Assembly: GCA_017964465.1 (NCBI GenBank) | Contig: JAGCRY010000032.1 | Coordinates: forward strand, 1-34,961 | DNA from: Bacteroidales bacterium | Lineage (GTDB): Bacteria; Bacteroidota; Bacteroidia; Bacteroidales; UBA3824 | Length of the DNA: 34,961 bases | Reading direction: 5' to 3' | Shown here: positions 15,888 through 22,403 of the stretch, piece after piece | How the letters are laid out: every line of letters begins with the position of its first letter | How positions within the stretch are numbered: position 1 is the stretch's first letter | Position numbers and translations under genes: made by a program | Notes under the pieces: model-generated | Seen by the model: only the letters and a program-made list of their open reading frames with translations | What the model was told of the DNA's origin: nothing | Databases searched by the model: none

Positions 15888-16394
15888 ATGAAAAAAATGG
15901 AATTAAAAGTATTCAAAATTTCCGCGAGTGGCGGCGGTCTGATGGAGGAGGAAATCAACAAGTTCCTCCGCAGCCATCGGATTATTCAGGTGACAAAACA
16001 GTTTTCGCCTGATGGCGGCGGCTACTGGACGTTCTGCATCGAATATTCCGAGAATGACGCTTCGTCAGGAAAGCCATTTGGAAAAAAGGAACAGAAGGAT
16101 GCCACGGAAGACCTGTCTGCCGAGGAGAAGGAACGGTACGAGAAATATCGCACAATTCGTAAGCGAGTAGCGAGCGAATTGGGATTCCCTGCCTATAATA
16201 TTTTCTACAATGAAGAACTTGCACAGATAGCAAAACTTCCTGTCGTGGATGCTTCGGTAGCCGAAATAGAAGGTGTTGCTCCATCGCGCATCAGAGACTA
16301 CCTGAAATATTTTTATACTGAAGTCGATACTCAAAATATTCAGCAAAATGCCACAGCGGGTCAACAATCTGATGGACGAAATTTGCCGTTTTGA
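15888..16394 (+). CDS. HRDC-domain DGR accessory protein
   Basis: A 168-residue protein between the DGR target and the reverse transcriptase. Residues about 4-55 form a small alpha/beta domain (MELKVFKIS, then 'GGGYWTFCIEYSE'). An acidic linker follows. Residues about 85-155 are an HRDC domain: 'YRTIRKRVASELGFPAYNIF', the LAQIAKLPVVD helix and 'IEGVAPSRIRDYLKYF', where the GV(A/G)xxR turn is typical. HRDC domains bind nucleic acid in RecQ helicases, and stand-alone HRDC genes are known as DGR accessories in place of Avd. It probably helps template RNA or target DNA handling. The start could be 15888 or the ATG at 15897. Its end overlaps the reverse transcriptase by 47 nt, suggesting coupled translation. 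Confidence 0.85.
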   Translation: MKKMELKVFKISASGGGLMEEEINKFLRSHRIIQVTKQFSPDGGGYWTFCIEYSENDASSGKPFGKKEQKDATEDLSAEEKERYEKYRTIRKRVASELGFPAYNIFYNEELAQIAKLPVVDASVAEIEGVAPSRIRDYLKYFYTEVDTQNIQQNATAGQQSDGRNLPF

Positions 16395-17343
16395 CAATCT
16401 CAACGAGGCTTTTCTTCGCGCTGCAAAAGGCAAGTCAGGTTTCTTTCCTGTCATTGCGTTCCGTGAGAATTATGACCTCAATATATATGAATTGGCGAGG
16501 CAACTTGCCGACGGCACTTTCAAATTTGGCAATTATCATTTTTTCACCATTTTTGACCCTAAAAAACGTCGTATTTGCGCAGCAAGTTTTCCTGAAAGGG
16601 TAGCGTTCCATGCATTGATGCGCGTATGCCATCCTTTTTTTGAAAACCGGCAGGTAGCCGACAGTTACGCTTCGCGGATTGGCAAAGGTACATACGCGGC
16701 GTTGGATAGGGCGCGGCACTTTGCGCGGAAATATCAGTTTTTTGCAAAACTTGATGTCACTAAATATTTTGATTCAATAAATCATACCATACTTTTCAGG
16801 ATGCTTTGCCGGATGTTTAAAGATGACAGGTTGCTTGATAGTTTTAATAAGATAATAAATTCGTATTCTGTTTGCGAAAACAGCGGGCTGCCCATTGGAA
16901 ACCTTACGAGCCAGTATTTGGCAAATCATTACCTGACATACGCCGACCGTTTTTTGTATGATGACTGTAAAATCCCCGGCCTTGTCAGGTATATGGACGA
17001 CACGCTGATATTCTCCAACGACAAAAGCCAAATCTTTTCGGCGGTGAGTGATTATGAAAAGTATCTTTCGGAAAAACTCGATTTGAAGATACATGCTCCG
17101 TCAGTCAACCGCACATGTTATGGTGCGCCATTCCTTGGTTATGTCGTATATTCCGACAAATTGAAGTTGAGCCAGCGTAGTCGCCATCGTTTCCGTGTGA
17201 AAATGGCCGTCCTTCAAAATCTTTACGATGATGGCATAATCAGTGAAAAAGAAATATCAAAGCGTTCAGGCTCTATGTTTGCATTTATAAACAAGGCCGA
17301 CACTTTTAATTTTAGACGATCTTTGAAGGGAATATACCTATAA
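16348..17343 (+). CDS. DGR-type reverse transcriptase
   Basis: A 331-residue reverse transcriptase. Visible motifs are the first catalytic aspartate in KLDVTKYFDSINH (Asp136), the DGR-characteristic GLPIGNLTSQ (residues 180-189) and the YMDD active site (215-218, Asp217 and Asp218). The enzyme copies the template repeat RNA into error-prone cDNA, misincorporating opposite adenines, and that cDNA replaces the VR. There is no maturase or endonuclease domain, so it is not a group II intron protein; retron enzymes usually carry YADD and need an msr/msd RNA, which is not seen. A second in-frame ATG lies at 16372. The stop is 8 nt before the template repeat on the same strand. Confidence 0.96.
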   Translation: MPQRVNNLMDEICRFDNLNEAFLRAAKGKSGFFPVIAFRENYDLNIYELARQLADGTFKFGNYHFFTIFDPKKRRICAASFPERVAFHALMRVCHPFFENRQVADSYASRIGKGTYAALDRARHFARKYQFFAKLDVTKYFDSINHTILFRMLCRMFKDDRLLDSFNKIINSYSVCENSGLPIGNLTSQYLANHYLTYADRFLYDDCKIPGLVRYMDDTLIFSNDKSQIFSAVSDYEKYLSEKLDLKIHAPSVNRTCYGAPFLGYVVYSDKLKLSQRSRHRFRVKMAVLQNLYDDGIISEKEISKRSGSMFAFINKADTFNFRRSLKGIYL

Positions 17344-17351
17344 TTATGAGA

Positions 17352-17473
17352 CCCGCCCGTGTTTTGCGTGGGGGCTCGTGGAACAACAACGCGCAGAACT
17401 GCCGCGTATCCAACCGCAACAGGAACAACCCCGACAACCGCAACAACGAAAACGGCTTCCGTTTGTCTCTCAG
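17352..17473 (+). ncRNA. DGR template repeat (TR)
   Basis: The adenine-rich template is 122 nt and lies directly behind the reverse transcriptase. Its core is a series of AAC codons in the frame of the VR, a bias that gives the widest amino-acid range when adenines mutate. About 30 adenines lie in the core and 17 of them are changed in the VR. It still reads as protein from ATG 17346 to TGA 17520-17522 (58 codons, starting MRPARVLRGGSWN), which suggests it began as a copied gene end. I treat it as RNA template, not as a gene. Confidence 0.93.
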
Positions 17474-17543
17474 CTCTCAAACAATCTCGGTTTGCGAACA
17501 AGGTATATCTCCCGTCCGCTGAAATAGGCGGCGAATCACCCCC

Positions 17544-17598
17544 GCGGAGTTTTTGGCGAGTAGGCTTGGTGCCGGAAGCGAAAGACTCCGCATTTTTT
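17544..17598 (+). terminator. Likely terminator of the DGR template transcript
   Basis: Arms GCGGAGT (17544-17550) and ACTCCGC (17585-17591) are followed by A and six T (17593-17598). The loop is long (34 nt), so the call is moderate. It would end transcription 125 nt past the template repeat and so define a structured 3' part of the template RNA. Confidence 0.5.
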
Positions 17599-17722
17599 GA
17601 TTTTATCCACCTCTCCCCCTCAAAATGGAGTGCTATTGTGTCCGTTTGTCCCCCTGAAAAATTTGCTGTTAAGGAAAAATATCCTTTTCTTTGCACAAAA
17701 CTTAACACTTAATAGCATAATT

Positions 17723-19750
17723 ATGAAACTTCAATTATTGACAGGCGCGCGTGCGCTTGCGACGGCTTTCACGGCATCGGCGCAGAGCCACGTGATGGAA
17801 GTCAACACCGCAAAGCCCGGCGCGGCGGTGCAGAGTACGATGTACGGCATCTTTTTCGAGGACATCAATTTTGCGGCGGACGGTGGTCTGTACGCCGAAA
17901 TGGTAAAAAACCGCTCGTTTGAGTTTCCACAGACCTTGATGGGATGGCGGACATTTGGCAACGTTCAGGTGAAGGACGACGGCCCTTTTGAGAATTGTCC
18001 TCATTATGTAAGGCTCGGCTATTCGGGACATCCGCACAAGCACACCGGCATTGAGAATGAGGGCTTCTTCGGCATCAATATCGAGGAAGGCAAGGAGTAC
18101 AGATTTTCCGTTTGGGCGCGTTGTCCCGAGGGCGGCAAGGCGACGGTGCTTGTACAGATTGTTGACAATGCATCTATGGGCGAGGTTCAGGAACAGGAAG
18201 TTTGCTACGTGGACGTTGTGGGCAGCGAGTGGAAAAAGTACACCGCAAAGTTCAAGGGCAAAGTTACAAACCCCAAGGCTTCGATGAGGATTTTCTTGCG
18301 TGGTTTTGACAAACAGCCCATCGTAACCACCGACCTCGAACACGTTTCACTCTTCCCGGTTGACACTTGGATGGGTCGCGAAAACGGTATGCGCAAGGAT
18401 CTTGCACAGGCATTGTGCGATATGAAGCCCGGCATTTTCAGGTTCCCCGGCGGCTGTATCGTGGAAGGCACGGATTTGGAGAGCCGTTATCAATGGAAAA
18501 ACTCCGTGGGTCCCGTTGAAAACCGCAAACTCAATGAAAACCGTTGGCACTACACCTTCGATTTCCGTTTTTATCCTGATTACTACCAGAGTTACGGACT
18601 TGGTTTCTACGAGTTTTTTGAACTCTGCGAGGATTTTAACTGCGAGGCTTTGCCGGTGATTAGTTGCGGCTTGGCTTGTCAGTTCCAAAATGAAAACAAG
18701 ACTCCCGGACAGCCCGATATGGAGGCACATTGCCCCATAGACAACCTCCAACCCTACATCGACGACGCTCTCGACCTCATTGAATTTGCAAACGGCGACC
18801 CCTCCACAAAGTGGGGCAAGGTACGCGCCGAGATGGGCCATCCGCGTCCGTTCAACCTCAAATTCCTCGGCGTCGGCAATGAGCAGTGGGATTACAAGGA
18901 CAATCCAGTCTTCACCGAAAGGCTCAAAAAATTCACCGCTGCCATCCGCGCCAAGTACCCGAATATCAAGTTGATAGGCACAACGGGTCCCGATTCTGAG
19001 GGCGCAAAGTTTGATATGCTCCAACCCAAGATGAAGGAGATTGGAGTTGACCTCTATGATGAACATTTCTACCGTCCCGAATCGTGGTTTTTGGATGGTG
19101 TCAATCGTCATCGTTATGATAATTATGACCGCAAAGGCCCGAAGATTTTTGCGGGCGAGTACGCTTGTCACGGCAAGGGCAAGAAGTGGAACCATTACGA
19201 GACCTCGCTCCTCGAAGCCGCCTTTATGACTGGCATTGAGCGCAATGCGGATGTTGTTCAGATGGCAACGTATGCGCCTCTGTTTGCGCACGTTGAAGGT
19301 TGGCAGTGGAGACCCGACGCCATTTGGTATGACAATTCGAGGTCGTTCCGCTCGGTTTCGTATTACGTTCAACAGATGTATTCCCTCAACAAGGGTCACA
19401 ATGTGTTGCCGCTCTTGATGAACAAAAAGGTTGTTGCCGGCGACCCCGACCAAGACGGACTTTTTGCAAGTGCCGTGGTTGATAATAAGACCAACGAGGT
19501 AATTGTAAAGGTTGTCAATACGAGCCGTCAGTCGCAGCCTATCACCTTGAATCTCAAAGGAATGAAGGGCAATCATACCGTGAAGACCATTACCCTTACC
19601 TCCAACGATATGGACGCCGAAAACTCCCTCGACAATCCCACCCGCATCGTTCCCATTGACGGCACAGCATCCGCCGACGGCGACAAGATGACAGTTTTGT
19701 CGGACAACGTTCCGGCGATGACGTTCAGGATTTACAAGGTGAAGAAGTAA
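17723..19750 (+). CDS. GH51 alpha-L-arabinofuranosidase, exported
   Basis: A 675-residue glycoside hydrolase of family GH51, which removes terminal arabinofuranose from arabinan or arabinoxylan with retention. The acid/base is Glu387 in GVGNEQWDY and the nucleophile is Glu479 in FAGEYACHG. The N-terminal carbohydrate-binding-like part (about 25-240) begins 'STMYGIFFEDINFAADGGLY', and the C-terminal beta domain follows the barrel. I start it at ATG 17723 because this gives a signal-peptide-like N-terminus ending TASAQS; the open frame to 17597 adds nothing family-like. The signal core contains an arginine (LLTGARALATAF), which is unusual. A strong terminator follows at 19772-19815. It marks the return to ordinary metabolic genes after the island. 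Confidence 0.93.
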   Translation: MKLQLLTGARALATAFTASAQSHVMEVNTAKPGAAVQSTMYGIFFEDINFAADGGLYAEMVKNRSFEFPQTLMGWRTFGNVQVKDDGPFENCPHYVRLGYSGHPHKHTGIENEGFFGINIEEGKEYRFSVWARCPEGGKATVLVQIVDNASMGEVQEQEVCYVDVVGSEWKKYTAKFKGKVTNPKASMRIFLRGFDKQPIVTTDLEHVSLFPVDTWMGRENGMRKDLAQALCDMKPGIFRFPGGCIVEGTDLESRYQWKNSVGPVENRKLNENRWHYTFDFRFYPDYYQSYGLGFYEFFELCEDFNCEALPVISCGLACQFQNENKTPGQPDMEAHCPIDNLQPYIDDALDLIEFANGDPSTKWGKVRAEMGHPRPFNLKFLGVGNEQWDYKDNPVFTERLKKFTAAIRAKYPNIKLIGTTGPDSEGAKFDMLQPKMKEIGVDLYDEHFYRPESWFLDGVNRHRYDNYDRKGPKIFAGEYACHGKGKKWNHYETSLLEAAFMTGIERNADVVQMATYAPLFAHVEGWQWRPDAIWYDNSRSFRSVSYYVQQMYSLNKGHNVLPLLMNKKVVAGDPDQDGLFASAVVDNKTNEVIVKVVNTSRQSQPITLNLKGMKGNHTVKTITLTSNDMDAENSLDNPTRIVPIDGTASADGDKMTVLSDNVPAMTFRIYKVKK

Positions 19751-19771
19751 CGGATTGAGTTTCGCAAGTAA

Positions 19772-19815
19772 TTTTTTTAGCCGCTCGGAAAATTTCGGGC
19801 GGCTAAAATTTTTTT
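19772..19815 (+). terminator. Rho-independent terminator after the GH51 gene
   Basis: Stem TTTTAGCCGC (19775-19784) pairs with GCGGCTAAAA (19799-19808), with a loop containing a minor secondary pairing and seven T at the end. The T-tract before the stem makes it potentially bidirectional. Confidence 0.85.
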
Positions 19816-19844
19816 GGATGATTCAATAATAATTTGTTACTTTG
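19813..19844 (+). promoter_or_regulatory. Probable promoter of the Rpn-like gene
   Basis: The -33 TTTG (19813-19816) and a slightly degenerate -7 box TTACTTTG (19837-19844) are 20 nt apart, with the ATG 31 nt downstream. Confidence 0.45.
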
Positions 19845-19874
19845 TAGTGTCAAATTTTTTTTGAATGAAACGCT

Positions 19875-20792
19875 ATGAGTAGGTTTGTAAATCCTTTTAC
19901 GGATGTTGGCTTCAAGATTATCTTTGGACAGGAAATCAGCAAGCCGTTGCTGTTGGATTTTTTGAACACCCTTTTGGAGGGCGTTGAAAAAATCGTCGAT
20001 TTGTCGTTTTCGGACAAGGAGCAAGTACCTGATTATGACGACGAAAGGACATTGATATACGATGTTCTTTGCACTACGTCTGATGGTCGCAAGATTATCG
20101 TGGAGATGCAGAACAAGAAACAGGGCTATTTCAAAAAGCGCAGTATTTATTATGTTGCGCGTGCCATTTCGCGTCAGGGCGAGAGTGGTGTGAAGTGGCG
20201 TTATGACATCAAGGCAGTCTATTTCGTGGCGTTTATGAATTTTACTCTCCCCGATATGCCTGACTTCCGTACAGATGTAGTCCTGATGGATGTTCAGAAC
20301 AAGAATGTCTTTTCTCGCGACGTTAGGATGACGTTCTTGCAGTTGCCCTTGTTCAATAAGGAGATGGAGGAGTGTGAAACATATTTTGAAAAATGGATAT
20401 ATATTTTTAAGAATATGGATATATTAGAAAGAATGCCGTGGTTGGCGCAGAATTCAGTTTTTCAGAAGTTGGATGAGTTGGCAACGGTTGCCCATCTTGG
20501 CAGCGAGCAACGTGACAGTTACGAGGCCGCTCTGAAAAAATATCGCGATTCATACGACATATTTGAGACGGCAAGAGAAGATGGTTTGGAGGAAGGTCGT
20601 GCGGAAGGACGTGTGTTGGGCCGTGAAGAAGGTCGAGCGCAAGGCCGTGCGGAAGGCCGAGCCGAAGGCCGTGCGGAAGGCGAAAGGTTAGCCAACGAAA
20701 AGACTGCACGTAATCTGATTTCCTTGGGCATTCCTGTTGACAAAATTGTTAAGGCAACGGGATTGACTGTTGAAGAAATATCGAATCTTTAA
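19875..20792 (+). CDS. Rpn/PD-(D/E)XK family nuclease-like protein
   Basis: A 305-residue member of the family often labelled 'Rpn family recombination-promoting nuclease/putative transposase'. Members carry a PD-(D/E)XK nuclease core, and some promote RecA-independent recombination. The N-terminal 'RFVNPFTDVGFKIIFG' is diagnostic. Active-site candidates are Asp63 (IYDV), Glu77 and Gln79 (IVEMQ). The C-terminal third has an eight-unit EGRA-like tetrapeptide repeat and a short helical end (LISLGIPVDKIVKATGLTVEEI) typical of these proteins. No terminal inverted repeats or target duplications are visible, so it is not an insertion sequence. The SBF transporter gene starts 10 bp after it. Confidence 0.85.
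   Translation: MSRFVNPFTDVGFKIIFGQEISKPLLLDFLNTLLEGVEKIVDLSFSDKEQVPDYDDERTLIYDVLCTTSDGRKIIVEMQNKKQGYFKKRSIYYVARAISRQGESGVKWRYDIKAVYFVAFMNFTLPDMPDFRTDVVLMDVQNKNVFSRDVRMTFLQLPLFNKEMEECETYFEKWIYIFKNMDILERMPWLAQNSVFQKLDELATVAHLGSEQRDSYEAALKKYRDSYDIFETAREDGLEEGRAEGRVLGREEGRAQGRAEGRAEGRAEGERLANEKTARNLISLGIPVDKIVKATGLTVEEISNL
20592..20687 (+). repeat. Eight 12-bp repeats encoding EGRA-like tetrapeptides
   Basis: Eight consecutive 12-bp units encode variants of E-G-R-A (EGRA, EGRV, LGRE, EGRA, QGRA, EGRA, EGRA, EGER). The regular period is prone to slippage in steps that keep the frame. It forms a charged helical hinge before the C-terminal motif of the Rpn-like protein. Confidence 0.8.
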
Positions 20793-20802
20793 TTAAGTTC
20801 GG

Positions 20803-21771
20803 ATGAAACTCCTTCTCTTTCTTAGCCGCCACGCTTCGGCGTTTGTGATTTTGACGGCAATTGTTTCTTTCTTGTTCCCCGTGGTGTTCGGGTGGGTGAG
20901 GGGCAATGTGTCGTCGTTGATATTGGGATTTATAATGTTGACGATGGGTCTCACGCTCTCCACCAACGATTTTAAAGTGTTGATACACAGACCGCAGGAC
21001 ATCGGCATCGGTGCGGTGGCGCAGTTTACGGTGATGCCGTTTTTGGCGTTTGGATTGACAAAAATTTTCGGTCTCGACCCTTACCTCGCCGTCGGCATAA
21101 TCTTGGTGGGTTGTTGTCCGGGAGGCGTTTCGAGCAACATAATGTCGTTCCTCTGCAAGGGCGACGTGGCGTATTCTGTGGGTATGACAACGGTCTCCAC
21201 CTTGCTCGCGCCGTTTATGACACCGTTTTTGGTTTGGTTTTTGGCTGATACGTCCATCAATGTCGATGCCATTGGTATGTTTTTGAATATTTTGTTGGTA
21301 ACGATTTTGCCGGTGACGCTTGGTTGTTTGCTCAATTATTGGGTTGGCAGGTCGGAGAATTTCAAGACGTTGCAGTCGGTGATGCCGGGATTCAGCGTCA
21401 TTGGATTGGCGTTGATTGTGGGCGGCGTGGTGAGTCAGGTGCAGCCGCAGTTAGTCAGCAACGGCGTCGCGCTGTTCTTTTTGGTGTTGGCGGTGGTATT
21501 TTTGCACAATGGCATCGGCTACGTCCTCGGCTACAATGTCGGAAGGCTGTTTAAGTTTCCATTGGCGAAGAAAAAGACGCTCTCCATCGAAGTTGGAATG
21601 CAAAATGCAGGTATGGCGACGGTCTTGGCATCGGCGTTTTTTGTTGTTGAAGGCAATCCCGATTCCGTACTCTGCGTCCTTCCCTGCGCAATCTCCTGCG
21701 CCTATCATTCCATTTCAGGAACGATATTGGCAGGGGTGTTTGCGAAGTGGAAAGAGGAGAGTAAAGATTAA
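20803..21771 (+). CDS. SBF/bile acid:sodium symporter-family transporter
   Basis: A 322-residue inner-membrane protein with eight to ten hydrophobic segments across its length. Family hallmarks are 'TMGLTLSTNDF' early in the protein, the crossover motif 'GCCPGGVSSNIMSFL' (about residues 104-118) and EVGMQNAGMA (about 265). BASS/SBF proteins couple sodium entry to uptake of organic anions such as bile acids, 2-keto acids or pantoate. The substrate cannot be read from sequence. It follows the Rpn-like gene with a 10-bp gap and converges on the flavin-reductase-like gene. Confidence 0.9.
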   Translation: MKLLLFLSRHASAFVILTAIVSFLFPVVFGWVRGNVSSLILGFIMLTMGLTLSTNDFKVLIHRPQDIGIGAVAQFTVMPFLAFGLTKIFGLDPYLAVGIILVGCCPGGVSSNIMSFLCKGDVAYSVGMTTVSTLLAPFMTPFLVWFLADTSINVDAIGMFLNILLVTILPVTLGCLLNYWVGRSENFKTLQSVMPGFSVIGLALIVGGVVSQVQPQLVSNGVALFFLVLAVVFLHNGIGYVLGYNVGRLFKFPLAKKKTLSIEVGMQNAGMATVLASAFFVVEGNPDSVLCVLPCAISCAYHSISGTILAGVFAKWKEESKD

Positions 21772-21789
21772 AGTTGAAAGATTAAAGTA

Positions 21790-22284
21790 TTATTCCACAT
21801 CCAAAATCTCCACTACATACATCGTGTGAAGTCCGCCGGGGGCTTTGATGTAGAATTGATTGAAGATTTCTTGGTCGGCGAATTGGTCGCCTTGCATTGT
21901 TGAAGCGAACAGTTTGCGGCAGTTGACAGTGGTGTGCGCCTCGGCGAATGTTACCGCGCCGTTGTTGAGGAATTTGGGAGTGAGGTTGGCGGCTTTTACC
22001 TTGTCGGTGTCGCGTCCTGACTTCGAGCCGCAGATTTGCAACGCTTGGCGGTATTTCTCATCGAAAAATGACAGCGTAATCTTGTCGCCGCTTTCCGTAA
22101 ATTCGTGGGTGTAACGGCTTTCGCGAATGAAGATGAACGCCACAGGACGGTTCCAAATGTATCCGAATCCGCCCCACGATGCCGTCATTGTATTGAATTT
22201 TTGGCTGTCGCCCGCCGTTATGAGCATCCAATCCTTGCTTATCAGATTGAAGATGTCGTGTTTTGAGATTTTTGATAAGTCCAT
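21790..22284 (-). CDS. Flavin reductase-like FMN-binding protein
   Basis: A 164-residue cytosolic protein of the flavin-reductase-like fold, a split barrel that binds FMN. The segment 'SQKFNTMTASWGGFGYIWNRP' matches the conserved N-terminal part where flavin phosphate is held, followed by FIRESRYTHEF and 'DKITLSFF'. The length is typical. Members reduce flavins or flavin-linked substrates with NAD(P)H; the exact substrate is unknown. It has its own divergent promoter at 22309-22340 and converges with the SBF transporter. Confidence 0.82.
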   Translation of the reverse strand: MDLSKISKHDIFNLISKDWMLITAGDSQKFNTMTASWGGFGYIWNRPVAFIFIRESRYTHEFTESGDKITLSFFDEKYRQALQICGSKSGRDTDKVKAANLTPKFLNNGAVTFAEAHTTVNCRKLFASTMQGDQFADQEIFNQFYIKAPGGLHTMYVVEILDVE

Positions 22285-22308
22285 AATGGTAAATATTTAT
22301 TTTCTGCA

Positions 22309-22340
22309 CAAATATATTGTAAATTTTTGTACCTCGCAAA
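22309..22340 (-). promoter_or_regulatory. Promoter of the flavin reductase-like gene
   Basis: On the minus strand, TTTG (22340-22337) and TATATTTG (22316-22309) are 20 nt apart, with the -7 box 24 nt before the ATG. Confidence 0.6.
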
Positions 22341-22346
22341 TTATAT

Positions 22347-22377
22347 TTTGATAAATGAATGATTTTTTCTACATTTG
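22347..22377 (+). promoter_or_regulatory. Promoter of the GH3 operon
   Basis: TTTG (22347-22350) and TACATTTG (22370-22377) are 19 nt apart. The ATG at 22404 follows 26 nt later, which supports that start over the open frame beginning at 22359. Confidence 0.65.
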
Positions 22378-22403
22378 CCAAACAAACATTAAAAGCGATT
22401 TCT

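Noticed and set aside
16348-17343. Retron or group II intron reverse transcriptase
   Set aside because: It has YMDD rather than the usual retron YADD, no msr/msd structure or intron maturase/endonuclease domains, and a matched template/variable repeat pair that identifies a DGR.
17359-17712. Open frame of 117 codons over the template repeat
   Set aside because: It is out of frame with the VR protein, is Thr/Ala/Arg-rich low-quality sequence, and crosses the probable terminator; it is a by-product of the adenine-rich template.
19875-20792. Insertion sequence or transposon (the Rpn family is often labelled transposase)
   Set aside because: No terminal inverted repeats or target-site duplication are visible around the gene; family members are PD-(D/E)XK nucleases.
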